Positions 1-5,878 of a DNA stretch of 12,411 nucleotides are shown here, in pieces; position 1 is the first letter of the stretch, and each line of letters starts with the position of its first letter. The notes under the pieces were generated by a model. The model saw nothing but the letters and a program-made list of their open reading frames with translations. It was not told where the DNA came from and searched no databases. A program made the position numbers and the translations under genes. The stretch covers positions 1 to 12,411 of the forward strand of contig JAMXLG010000208.1 in assembly GCA_024281135.1 (NCBI GenBank), given 5' to 3'. The DNA is from Vulcanimicrobiia bacterium (lineage in GTDB: Bacteria; Eremiobacterota; Eremiobacteria; Baltobacterales; Baltobacteraceae).

Positions 1-690
1 GCTCCGCAAAAGCGCGACCCGATGATGATCGTGTATATCGCGCTCGCAGCCGTGGTCGTCCTGATCATCGCCGTCTTCGGCATCATGCGATGGCAGCAAA
101 ACAATGCAATTCAAGCGGCCTATGCAACGCCCTCACCCGCGCCCTCGGCGCACGGCGGTCCTGCGCCGATTCAGCTCCAAGACGGCGTGGCCGTCGGTAA
201 GGCCGTGATCGCGACATCGAAGGTTGGTGCCGACACGAAAGAGGGCGGCCAAGGCCAACCCGTCGACGGCATTCCGTGCGCGGGGCAAGAGTACGTGACG
301 TTACACGTGCATCCGCATCTCTCGATCTTCAATCACGGCACCCAAGTGCAGGTGCCGCAGTATATCGGAAGCGCGGCGGTTCCGCCGCAGGGATGTCTGT
401 ACTGGATTCACACGCACGATGCATCGGGCATCATTCACGTGGAAGCGCCGCAACTCTCGCCGCCGGGCGGATCCGAGTACAATCTCGGCATCCTCTTCGA
501 TATTTGGGGTCAGCCGCTCTCACGCACCAACGTTGCGGGCTTAAAAGGCCCGGTGACGGCGTACCTCAACGGCCAGAAGTACGACGGCGACCTCCGCATG
601 ATTCCGCTCAAGTCGCACGATCAAATCGTGCTCGAAGTCGGTGCACCGGTCGTCCCGCCGCCGAACTACGCGTTCCCGCCGAACGACTAG
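1..690 (+). CDS. Membrane-anchored histidine-rich extracytoplasmic protein (5' end outside window)
   Basis: The frame is open to the window edge. The first in-frame ATG codons, at 22 and 25, have no Shine-Dalgarno in front of them, and the seven upstream codons read APQKRDP, a plausible cytoplasmic lead-in, so the true start probably lies outside the window. Counting from the ATG at 22, residues 3-22 form one membrane helix, then a Pro/Ser/Ala-rich spacer (35-50) leads to a soluble domain. That domain has a dense histidine pattern: HVHPH (95-99), HTHD (130-133), IIHVE (137-141) and H199, plus two cysteines (86 and 125) that could form a disulfide. The C-terminus is proline-rich. I recall conserved hypothetical proteins with this 'HVHxHL...CLYWxHTHD...IIH' pattern in Chloroflexi-type bacteria, without an assigned function. 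A periplasmic metal-binding role, perhaps copper given the nearby SCO genes, is inference only. Confidence 0.8.
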   Translation, partial: APQKRDPMMIVYIALAAVVVLIIAVFGIMRWQQNNAIQAAYATPSPAPSAHGGPAPIQLQDGVAVGKAVIATSKVGADTKEGGQGQPVDGIPCAGQEYVTLHVHPHLSIFNHGTQVQVPQYIGSAAVPPQGCLYWIHTHDASGIIHVEAPQLSPPGGSEYNLGILFDIWGQPLSRTNVAGLKGPVTAYLNGQKYDGDLRMIPLKSHDQIVLEVGAPVVPPPNYAFPPND

Positions 691-708
691 GGTCTGTCGA
701 CAGACCCT
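689..708. terminator. Perfect 20-bp palindrome between convergent genes
   Basis: AGGGTCTGTCGACAGACCCT is identical to its reverse complement. It spans from the last stop-codon bases of the upstream plus-strand gene to the last stop-codon base of the minus-strand gene. It would fold into a GC-rich hairpin in either transcript and is well placed as a shared bidirectional transcription end. Neither side has a T-tract, so intrinsic termination would be weak; an RNA-stability hairpin or a dyadic protein site is an alternative. Confidence 0.45.
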
Positions 709-1283
709 TAGCCCTTCGTAACTTTCGCGAGCTCGCTGTTGAGCTCGTTGTACGGAATCTCGCCGCTGTTGAGATACGTGATCGTCTTGTTCTTGTCGAT
801 CACGGCAATCGTCGGAAATCCGCCTTTGAGGTAGAGTTTCGCGACGCCGAGATTCGGATCGTACGCGGCAATAGGATACTGCGCATTGAACCGCGTCTGA
901 AAATTGAGTACGTCGAACTGCGACTCCGGGCTGGTTCCGTCCATTCCCGTGTCGCTTCCCGGGATCGCGATGAAGTTCACGCGACCCTTATATTTTTCGT
1001 AGAGCTTGTCGATGACGGACGTTTCGCGCTGACAGTGCGGGCACCACGTCGCAAAGACTTCGAGGAGCACCGGCTTGTCGACGGCCGCAAGATCGAACGG
1101 ACCGGCCGTAGTCGGCGTTTGAAAATCCGGCGCTTTTTGGCCCATCGTCGCTAACGCGTTGATCGGTGCGACCGACGCATTCTGCAACTGTGGCGACGGA
1201 CGCAACTTCACGTAGAGCACGCCGCCGATCACGAGTACGGCGATGATGATGATTGAAATGACGCCCAGCGTCCGTCGATTCAT
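708..1283 (-). CDS. Membrane-anchored TlpA-like thiol-disulfide oxidoreductase
   Basis: A 191-residue thioredoxin-fold protein held in the membrane by one N-terminal helix (residues 8-25), with its domain outside the cytoplasm. The redox motif is W-CPHC (80-84) in the context FATWCPHCQRE, and the thioredoxin cis-proline is P157 in GGFPTIAVID. The insert between the active site and the cis-proline (about 105-150) is typical of the TlpA/ResA/AhpC-TSA-like branch. Such proteins reduce or exchange disulfides in exported proteins, for example in cytochrome c or CuA-site maturation. The ATG overlaps the stop of the upstream MauE-like gene as ATGA, so translation is coupled and the two products probably work together, the membrane protein supplying electrons. 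The exact substrate cannot be told from sequence. Confidence 0.9.
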   Translation of the reverse strand: MNRRTLGVISIIIIAVLVIGGVLYVKLRPSPQLQNASVAPINALATMGQKAPDFQTPTTAGPFDLAAVDKPVLLEVFATWCPHCQRETSVIDKLYEKYKGRVNFIAIPGSDTGMDGTSPESQFDVLNFQTRFNAQYPIAAYDPNLGVAKLYLKGGFPTIAVIDKNKTITYLNSGEIPYNELNSELAKVTKG

Positions 1284-1717
1284 TTCGATTGAAGTCTCCG
1301 GTCAACAGCGAGTATGCCCGGCGCATAGCGCGCGATGATATAGGCAATGAGCGCAAGTGCGAGATCGAATGCGACATGCGGCCAATCGGCCGTCGCCTGA
1401 TCGTTTGGTCCAAAGCATCCGCAATTTGCCGGAATTCCGCGAATAACTGCCGACGCGATCGCCGCGGCGTAGACGAGGAATTGCGCAACGGTGATCCAGG
1501 CGACAACGCGCGTGAACAACCCGGCAACGAGATAGAGGCCGACGAGAATCTCGAAATACGGCAACACAAGCGCCAACGGAGCCACGACCTCTCCTGGAAG
1601 GAGGCGAAAACCGGCGATTGCCGACGCAAGCTCCGGCGCGTGACCGGCTTTTAACGCACCTGTCACGAGTAACAGACCTCCGAGAATGAGCCGGAGCAAG
1701 AAGACGGCGAGCTGCAT
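1280..1717 (-). CDS. MauE/DoxX-family four-helix membrane protein
   Basis: A 145-residue integral membrane protein with four predicted helices (about 2-22, 44-66, 70-93 and 115-132). The loop after helix 3 carries NCGCFG (98-103), the cysteine motif characteristic of MauE-type proteins. MauE is known from methylamine dehydrogenase maturation, where it is paired with a thioredoxin-like MauD; MauE-like proteins resemble DoxX and DsbD-like electron carriers and are often encoded beside TlpA proteins. Its stop overlaps the ATG of the TlpA-like gene (ATGA at 1280-1283). I infer that it passes reducing equivalents across the membrane to that partner through C99 and C101. No methylamine dehydrogenase subunit is visible, so the mauE name is not assigned. 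It is transcribed divergently from the SCO gene, with 88 bases between the two start codons. Confidence 0.85.
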   Translation of the reverse strand: MQLAVFLLRLILGGLLLVTGALKAGHAPELASAIAGFRLLPGEVVAPLALVLPYFEILVGLYLVAGLFTRVVAWITVAQFLVYAAAIASAVIRGIPANCGCFGPNDQATADWPHVAFDLALALIAYIIARYAPGILAVDRRLQSK

Positions 1718-1793
1718 GGTACGGATTTTCGGATGCGCCCCACAAGACGCAAGTCCTGCGACGATTCTCCATCCCGGACCTTAGGCGTTGCGG

Positions 1794-1799
1794 TACACT
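1794..1799 (+). promoter_or_regulatory. Possible -10 element (leaderless start) for the SCO gene
   Basis: TACACT fits the TANNNT -10 pattern and lies only six bases before the ATG at 1806. Transcription from it would begin at or next to the start codon and give a leaderless mRNA. No Shine-Dalgarno is present in front of this ATG, which agrees. I see no -35 match at the usual spacing, so this is a suggestion from position and sequence only. Confidence 0.3.
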
Positions 1800-1805
1800 A
1801 CCGTC

Positions 1806-2345
1806 ATGCCCCGTTTCGTGCGGTTGTTTGCGCTCGGGCTCGCACTGCTCGGTGCGGGCTGCTCGCGCTACCCCGCAGCACCGGACTTCACGCTGACCGA
1901 CCAGCACGGCTCCTCGTGGACGCTCTCCGCGCAACACGGGAAAGCCGTCGCACTCTATTTTGGGTTTACGCATTGTCCCGACACGTGTCCGCTGACGCTT
2001 GCAAAGCTTGAAAAAGCAATCGGCAACGACAGCAACGCGGAGATCGTATTCGTCACCGTCGATCCCGAACGCGATACGCCGCACGTCATGAATGCGTATC
2101 TGAAACGCTTCGCCCCCGCACCGATCGTCGGCTTGACCGGGACGACGAAGCAAATCGCCGCCGTTGAACGCGCCTACCACGTGTGGTCGCAAAAGATTCC
2201 CGGAAAGCGCGGCAAAGACGACTACGATGAGGCGCACATTTCGATCGTGACGTTCATCGATCGAAACGGAGGGCTGCGTTCGATCGCAGATCAAGATGAC
2301 GGCGTGACGACGCTCGCCTCAGACGCACGGAGCGCGATGCAATGA
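1806..2345 (+). CDS. SCO1/SenC-family copper chaperone, probable lipoprotein (CX3C type)
   Basis: SCO proteins bind copper and deliver it to, or reduce, the CuA site of cytochrome c oxidase. The thioredoxin-like domain begins at PDFTLTD (26-32). It holds the classical site FTHCPDTC (54-61; ligands C57 and C61), the family motif VDPERDTP (85-92) and the third ligand H144 in DEAHISIVTFID. I chose the ATG at 1806 over the TTG at 1788 because it begins a compact signal, MPRFVRLFALGLALLGAGC, whose C19 sits in an acceptable lipobox (LGAGC), giving 179 residues, near family size. The product should be a lipid-anchored extracytoplasmic protein. The stop overlaps the ATG of a second SCO gene (ATGA at 2342-2345), so the two are coupled. 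Confidence 0.92.
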   Translation: MPRFVRLFALGLALLGAGCSRYPAAPDFTLTDQHGSSWTLSAQHGKAVALYFGFTHCPDTCPLTLAKLEKAIGNDSNAEIVFVTVDPERDTPHVMNAYLKRFAPAPIVGLTGTTKQIAAVERAYHVWSQKIPGKRGKDDYDEAHISIVTFIDRNGGLRSIADQDDGVTTLASDARSAMQ

Positions 2346-3307
2346 TTGCCGCGCTCGCGTTGCTGCTCGCTACGGTCCTTGCGCCGATGCACGGCCTTGT
2401 GCTCGCGCCGACGGGATCGCACGGCGCTGTCGTGCGCAACGAAACCGTGACGAACATGGTGCCGGAACAGACGCGAGCGTATCAACTCTCGCCGTCGATT
2501 GCAGTGCGTTCCGGCGTCGGCATCGACGGGATCATCGATCGTTCGACGTCGCCGTGGACGTTACGCCAAGCGACGATCGCTGCGCCGTTCTCTCCCGGCA
2601 TGCCGGATCAAGGGCGCGCAGAGCCGGTCGACGTCGGCAAAAAAATCCCAGCCGCAACGCTCGTCGATCAAAATGGTGTGCTCGTGCAACTGAATCGCGC
2701 GTTTGCCGGCAAGGTCGTGTTGCTCAGTTTCGTTTTCACCCGCTGTCCTGATGCAAACTTGTGCCCCGCGATCTCGGGCAAATACGCGTTCATGCAATCA
2801 CATCTCGACCCGGCGCGTTTCGCGCTCGTAGAGATCACGCTCGATCCGCCGTATGATTCACCGGTAGTGCTGCGTGACTACGGTCATCAATACGGCGCGG
2901 ATCCGAAGATTTGGCGGCTACTCACCGGAACGGGATCGACGATTCAGCGTTTGCTCAACGCCTTCGGCATCAATTCGCTGCGCGTCAGTTCGGCGAACTT
3001 CATTCACAATGACAAGCTCTACATTATCCAACCGAACGGAACGGTCGCCTACTTAGTAGATACGGCAGGCTGGGATCCGCAGGGTGTGATGGCTGAGGCC
3101 TCGGCCGTTGCGGGTATGGCGAGCAACCCGTTCGAGCGATTTAAGCTCTCGTTGATCGCCGACGTCGTCGCGATCTGCGGCGGAAGTCAGTTCGCCGGCA
3201 TTGTGGCCCTCGAGATCGGTCTCTTCTTCATCATCCTCGGGATCGTCGTGGTGACCCTCTGGGTCGTCGGGCGCGTCCTTTGGGGCCGGAGCAGCAGGCA
3301 GACCTGA
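2342..3307 (+). CDS. SCO1/SenC-family protein with CX5C site and C-terminal membrane anchor
   Basis: A 321-residue protein starting with a hydrophobic signal (2-15), an extended segment of about 80 residues, then a SCO domain from about residue 96 (VGKKIPAATLVDQNG). The metal site reads FTRCPDANLCP (132-142), so the cysteines C135 and C141 are five residues apart instead of three. The third ligand is kept as H222 in NFIHNDKLYIIQPNG. The usual VDPERDT is altered to LDPPYDSP (167-174). CPxxxxCP variants are known among SCO-family proteins, so this looks like a real subfamily rather than damage. After the domain comes a membrane helix (about 285-311) and a short basic tail. It is translationally coupled to the CX3C SCO gene. 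A partner or sequential role in copper-site assembly is inferred. Confidence 0.88.
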   Translation: MIAALALLLATVLAPMHGLVLAPTGSHGAVVRNETVTNMVPEQTRAYQLSPSIAVRSGVGIDGIIDRSTSPWTLRQATIAAPFSPGMPDQGRAEPVDVGKKIPAATLVDQNGVLVQLNRAFAGKVVLLSFVFTRCPDANLCPAISGKYAFMQSHLDPARFALVEITLDPPYDSPVVLRDYGHQYGADPKIWRLLTGTGSTIQRLLNAFGINSLRVSSANFIHNDKLYIIQPNGTVAYLVDTAGWDPQGVMAEASAVAGMASNPFERFKLSLIADVVAICGGSQFAGIVALEIGLFFIILGIVVVTLWVVGRVLWGRSSRQT

Positions 3308-3334
3308 GAATCGAGGAAAACCCTGGGGCAGTCC

Positions 3335-3898
3335 ATGGCAGCACCGCGCAAGCCGTTCGAGCCCCCGTCTCCTGAGCAAACCGCGTTCCTCGAGCGGGCG
3401 ATCGAACAGCACGGCAAGGCGACCTATAACTTCGCGCTACGCCTCACCCACAATGAAGCCGACGCCCGCGATCTGACGCAGGAGGCGTTTATTCGCGTGT
3501 ACCGGGCTTGGCGGAGCTTCCAGCCCGGGACCTCATTCGTTTCCTGGATATACAGAATTGTCACAAATCTGTACCGGGACGAACTTCGGCGGCGAAAAGG
3601 GCGTTATCAGGAGGAGATCCCTGAAGATAATGTCCCCCAAGAGTACGCGGGAGGGCGGCCCCTGGCGGTGGAGCCGATCGAAGACCTCGTCGAGTCGCAG
3701 TTTAGCGAGACGATGTCGAAGGCGCTTGCAGCGCTTTCACCCGATCAGCGCCAAGTGGTCGTTCTTGCGGATATCGAGGAATACAGCTACCAGGAAATCG
3801 CGGAAATCGTGGGGTGCTCGATCGGAACGGTTCGCTCACGTCTCCATCGCGCACGCCAACAACTACGGAAGCTCGTTGAGCACTACTCGGCAAAATGA
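3335..3898 (+). CDS. ECF-family RNA polymerase sigma factor (RpoE-like)
   Basis: A 187-residue group IV (ECF) sigma factor. Region 2 covers about 20-88, with ADARDLTQEAFIRVYRAW (42-59) for core binding and -10 recognition. Region 4 covers about 125-183, with SYQEIAEIVGCSIGTVRSRL (151-170) as the helix-turn-helix reading the -35 element, and the linker lies between. This two-region layout and size are standard. The ATG at 3335 is 27 bases after the SCO gene stop; a purine-rich GAGGAAAA lies rather far upstream of it, so initiation may depend partly on read-in from the SCO genes. The stop overlaps the anti-sigma start as ATGA, the usual arrangement for an ECF factor held by its own membrane-bound anti-sigma factor. 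Its regulon is unknown; an envelope or thiol/metal stress response is inferred from the neighbours. Confidence 0.95.
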   Translation: MAAPRKPFEPPSPEQTAFLERAIEQHGKATYNFALRLTHNEADARDLTQEAFIRVYRAWRSFQPGTSFVSWIYRIVTNLYRDELRRRKGRYQEEIPEDNVPQEYAGGRPLAVEPIEDLVESQFSETMSKALAALSPDQRQVVVLADIEEYSYQEIAEIVGCSIGTVRSRLHRARQQLRKLVEHYSAK

Positions 3899-4422
3899 TG
3901 AATCACGAACACACGACAACAGAAGCAATAATTGATTACCTCCATAGCGAGTTGAGTCCCGAGGCGGACGCAGCGCTGCTCGTGCATTTGGAATCGTGCG
4001 CGGAATGCCGCGCTATGTACGAAGAACAGGCGCGCCTCTCGGAATCGTTACGCACGTACGCTCGCACGACCGAACGCGAGTTGCCGCAAGGCGTCGTCGC
4101 GCGCATTTGGGATGCCGTTGAGGCGCAGCAGTCACAGCCGTCCTTCGGGCAGCGCATCGCGGCGTTCTTCCGTCCTGCGATCGCGGTACCGATCGCCACC
4201 ATCCTCGTGGTCGGCGCATTCTTCGGCTACACCTCTACGCATCATCGCGGACCGATCACGACGATCGACGCGGCGTACTATCTGCGCGATCACGCGTCGC
4301 TGAACAGCACGATGCCGTTCGGTGAAGGTTCGGTCGACCCGTCGCTGCGCGGTGACGAATCGGCGGGCGATCAGCAATGGATCGCTTCGACGGGGACGAG
4401 CGTCATTGCCGCAACGCGCTAG
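3895..4422 (+). CDS. Membrane-spanning zinc-finger anti-sigma factor
   Basis: A 175-residue protein with the zf-HC2 anti-sigma signature HLESCAEC (31-38), a HX3CX2C zinc-binding motif, in the cytoplasmic N-terminal part (about 1-90). One membrane helix follows (about 94-112), then an extracytoplasmic tail of about 60 residues containing YYLRDHASLNSTMPFGEG (128-145). By family knowledge, the N-terminal part sequesters the sigma factor encoded just before it, while the outer tail is read by a sensor or protease cascade. The ATG at 3895 overlaps the sigma stop; a second ATG at 3898 is possible. The RseB-like gene starts within its 3' end, which makes a sigma/anti-sigma/RseB-like triad analogous to rpoE-rseA-rseB of Proteobacteria, although sequence similarity to RseA itself is not evident. 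Confidence 0.92.
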   Translation: MMNHEHTTTEAIIDYLHSELSPEADAALLVHLESCAECRAMYEEQARLSESLRTYARTTERELPQGVVARIWDAVEAQQSQPSFGQRIAAFFRPAIAVPIATILVVGAFFGYTSTHHRGPITTIDAAYYLRDHASLNSTMPFGEGSVDPSLRGDESAGDQQWIASTGTSVIAATR

Positions 4423-5452
4423 CGGCGCACTCGTTGTTGCTCTGGCGGCGGCGCTGATTGGCGCCGCCCCTTCGCATGCGCCCAATCCGTCGCATGCGCC
4501 CAATCCGGCGCCGACGACGCTCTTGCGTGACGCGATCGCTGCGCCAAAGCATCTCTCGTACGTCGGTGAGATTCAAGTGCTGCGTTTCGGAAGCCAGAAG
4601 ACCGCTGCGGCGGTCTATCGGATCGAGCACCGCGCACCCGACTTGACGCGCCGCTGGTATCTCGCGCCACAAAGCTATTATGGTGACTCCGTCATTTCGC
4701 GCGGCGAAACGACCTATTCGATCGACGTCAAGCGCAATCGCGTCGTCGTCGCGCAGGATGACGCGATCGACGATCAAGTCGCTGAAGACGATAACTTTGC
4801 GGTACTCAATTCGAACTACACGGCGACTTATGCGCCCGACGAAACCGTCGAAGGCCGTCCAGTGCACGTCGTTCTTCTGACGAACAAGTACACGGGACAA
4901 ATGACGATGCGCATCAAGACCGATGCGCAAACGAATCTCGTTCTAGAAAAAGAAATCTACGCAGCGAACGGCGCGCTTTCGATGCAGGAGCGGTTCGAGC
5001 AAATTCGTTACGCGAACACGATTCCGTCCGGCATCTTTGATCTTCCGAAGGGAATGCAGCGCGTCGACGGTCCGTCACGCGGATTGCCCTCGAACGATTT
5101 GCAGCACGTTATGGCAGCTGCCGGATTCCCGGCACATGGCCCCAAGTATCTGCCGGAGGGATTCACGCCGGTCGAAGGTGACGTCATCGACATCAAGGGC
5201 GTGCGTACGCTGCACTTGCTCTATTCCGATGGCGTACGCACCGTCTCGCTCTTCCAACATCAAGGCTCAGCGGACGTCGGCTTTGAGAACTTCCACGCGA
5301 CGAACACCAAGGTCGAGGATCACGACGCGAAGTACACCGAAGACGGCGCGACAACGCTACTCACGTGGTCGGAATCCGGATTGCATTTTACGCTCGTCGG
5401 CGAATTGAGCTTGTCAGAGCTAGAAAAGATCGCAGCCTCCGTGGTACCCTAG
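4406..5452 (+). CDS. RseB/MucB-like exported sigma-factor regulator
   Basis: RseB-type proteins bind the outer domain of the anti-sigma factor and protect it from proteolysis until envelope damage is sensed. This 348-residue protein has an N-terminal LolA/LolB-like lipoprotein-carrier part (about 38-220, beginning LLRDAIAAPKHLSYVGEIQV) and a C-terminal domain beginning near LPEGFTPVEGDVID. Similarity to RseB is judged from overall pattern, position and signal peptide, not from a catalytic motif. The open frame extends to a GTG at 4322, but that would overlap the anti-sigma gene by 101 bases. The TTG at 4406 has a purine-rich GGGGACGAG just upstream and begins a clean signal peptide (MPQRASGALVVALAAALIG, cleavage near SHA), so I prefer it. 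The overlap is then 17 bases. Just past the signal, SHAPNP is repeated. Confidence 0.8.
   Translation: MPQRASGALVVALAAALIGAAPSHAPNPSHAPNPAPTTLLRDAIAAPKHLSYVGEIQVLRFGSQKTAAAVYRIEHRAPDLTRRWYLAPQSYYGDSVISRGETTYSIDVKRNRVVVAQDDAIDDQVAEDDNFAVLNSNYTATYAPDETVEGRPVHVVLLTNKYTGQMTMRIKTDAQTNLVLEKEIYAANGALSMQERFEQIRYANTIPSGIFDLPKGMQRVDGPSRGLPSNDLQHVMAAAGFPAHGPKYLPEGFTPVEGDVIDIKGVRTLHLLYSDGVRTVSLFQHQGSADVGFENFHATNTKVEDHDAKYTEDGATTLLTWSESGLHFTLVGELSLSELEKIAASVVP
4472..4507 (+). repeat. 18-bp perfect tandem duplication in the RseB-like gene
   Basis: TCGCATGCGCCCAATCCG occurs twice in direct succession and encodes SHAPNP twice at the mature N-terminus of the RseB-like protein. The in-frame unit suggests copy number could vary without breaking the gene. 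Confidence 0.85.
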
Positions 5453-5460
5453 CGTACGTA

Positions 5461-5877
5461 ATGTCCGTCCCCGAACGCGATCTCCGTACGCTGCTGATTT
5501 TTATGAAGCCGGCGCTCGACCCACGTGAGTGGGTGTTTTGCAGCGTCGATCGTTCGTTTCTCACCTCGGCACATCGCCCGCTCCTCGTCTTTCACGAAAG
5601 CGAAGGAACGACTGTCGTGATCGAACGCAGCCTAGCAGAGTCGCTTGGCATCGAGTACACGTTTGTCTCGCGTCGCATAACGTTGCGCGTGCACTCCGAT
5701 TTACAAGCGGTCGGCTTTCTCGCTGCCGTCACGAGTGAACTCGCGAAGCACATGATCGCGGCGAACGCCGTCAGCGCGTTCTATCACGATCACCTCTTCG
5801 TTCCGACCGATCGCGCCGAAGAGGCGTTGCACATTTTAGAAGCGCTGAGCGTCGAACACGCTCGCGACGTGCTCTAA
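5461..5877 (+). CDS. Small ACT-domain protein (COG3602-like)
   Basis: A cytoplasmic protein of 138 residues that matches, from memory, the family of short stand-alone ACT proteins. The N-terminal half has MKPALDPREWVFCSV (15-29), and the C-terminal half contains the ACT motif region RRITLRVHSDLQAVGFLAAV (71-90) followed by NAVSAFYHDHLFVP (102-115), where the 'YHDHLFVP' block is typical of this group. ACT domains bind small ligands, commonly amino acids; the ligand here is unknown and no enzyme domain is attached. The open frame reaches back to a GTG at 5365 inside the preceding gene, but the ATG at 5461 gives the family-length protein and an 8-base gap after the RseB-like stop. It is last in the plus-strand run, and its stop lies one base from the stop of the convergent deacetylase gene, with no terminator between them. 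Confidence 0.85.
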   Translation: MSVPERDLRTLLIFMKPALDPREWVFCSVDRSFLTSAHRPLLVFHESEGTTVVIERSLAESLGIEYTFVSRRITLRVHSDLQAVGFLAAVTSELAKHMIAANAVSAFYHDHLFVPTDRAEEALHILEALSVEHARDVL

Positions 5878-5878
5878 C

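Noticed and set aside
276..1154. Long plus-strand open frame across the histidine-rich and TlpA-like genes
   Set aside because: The translation is Arg-rich, has no recognisable domain and runs antisense to a clear thioredoxin-fold gene; it is a GC-driven shadow frame.
1302..2294. 330-codon minus-strand open frame across the SCO and MauE-like genes
   Set aside because: It overlaps two well-supported genes, one of them antisense, and its composition is Arg/Cys-rich without a plausible fold.
5365..5460. Upstream GTG start that would lengthen the ACT protein by 32 residues
   Set aside because: The extension lies inside the 3' end of the RseB-like gene and does not resemble an ACT N-terminus; the ATG at 5461 gives the usual family length.
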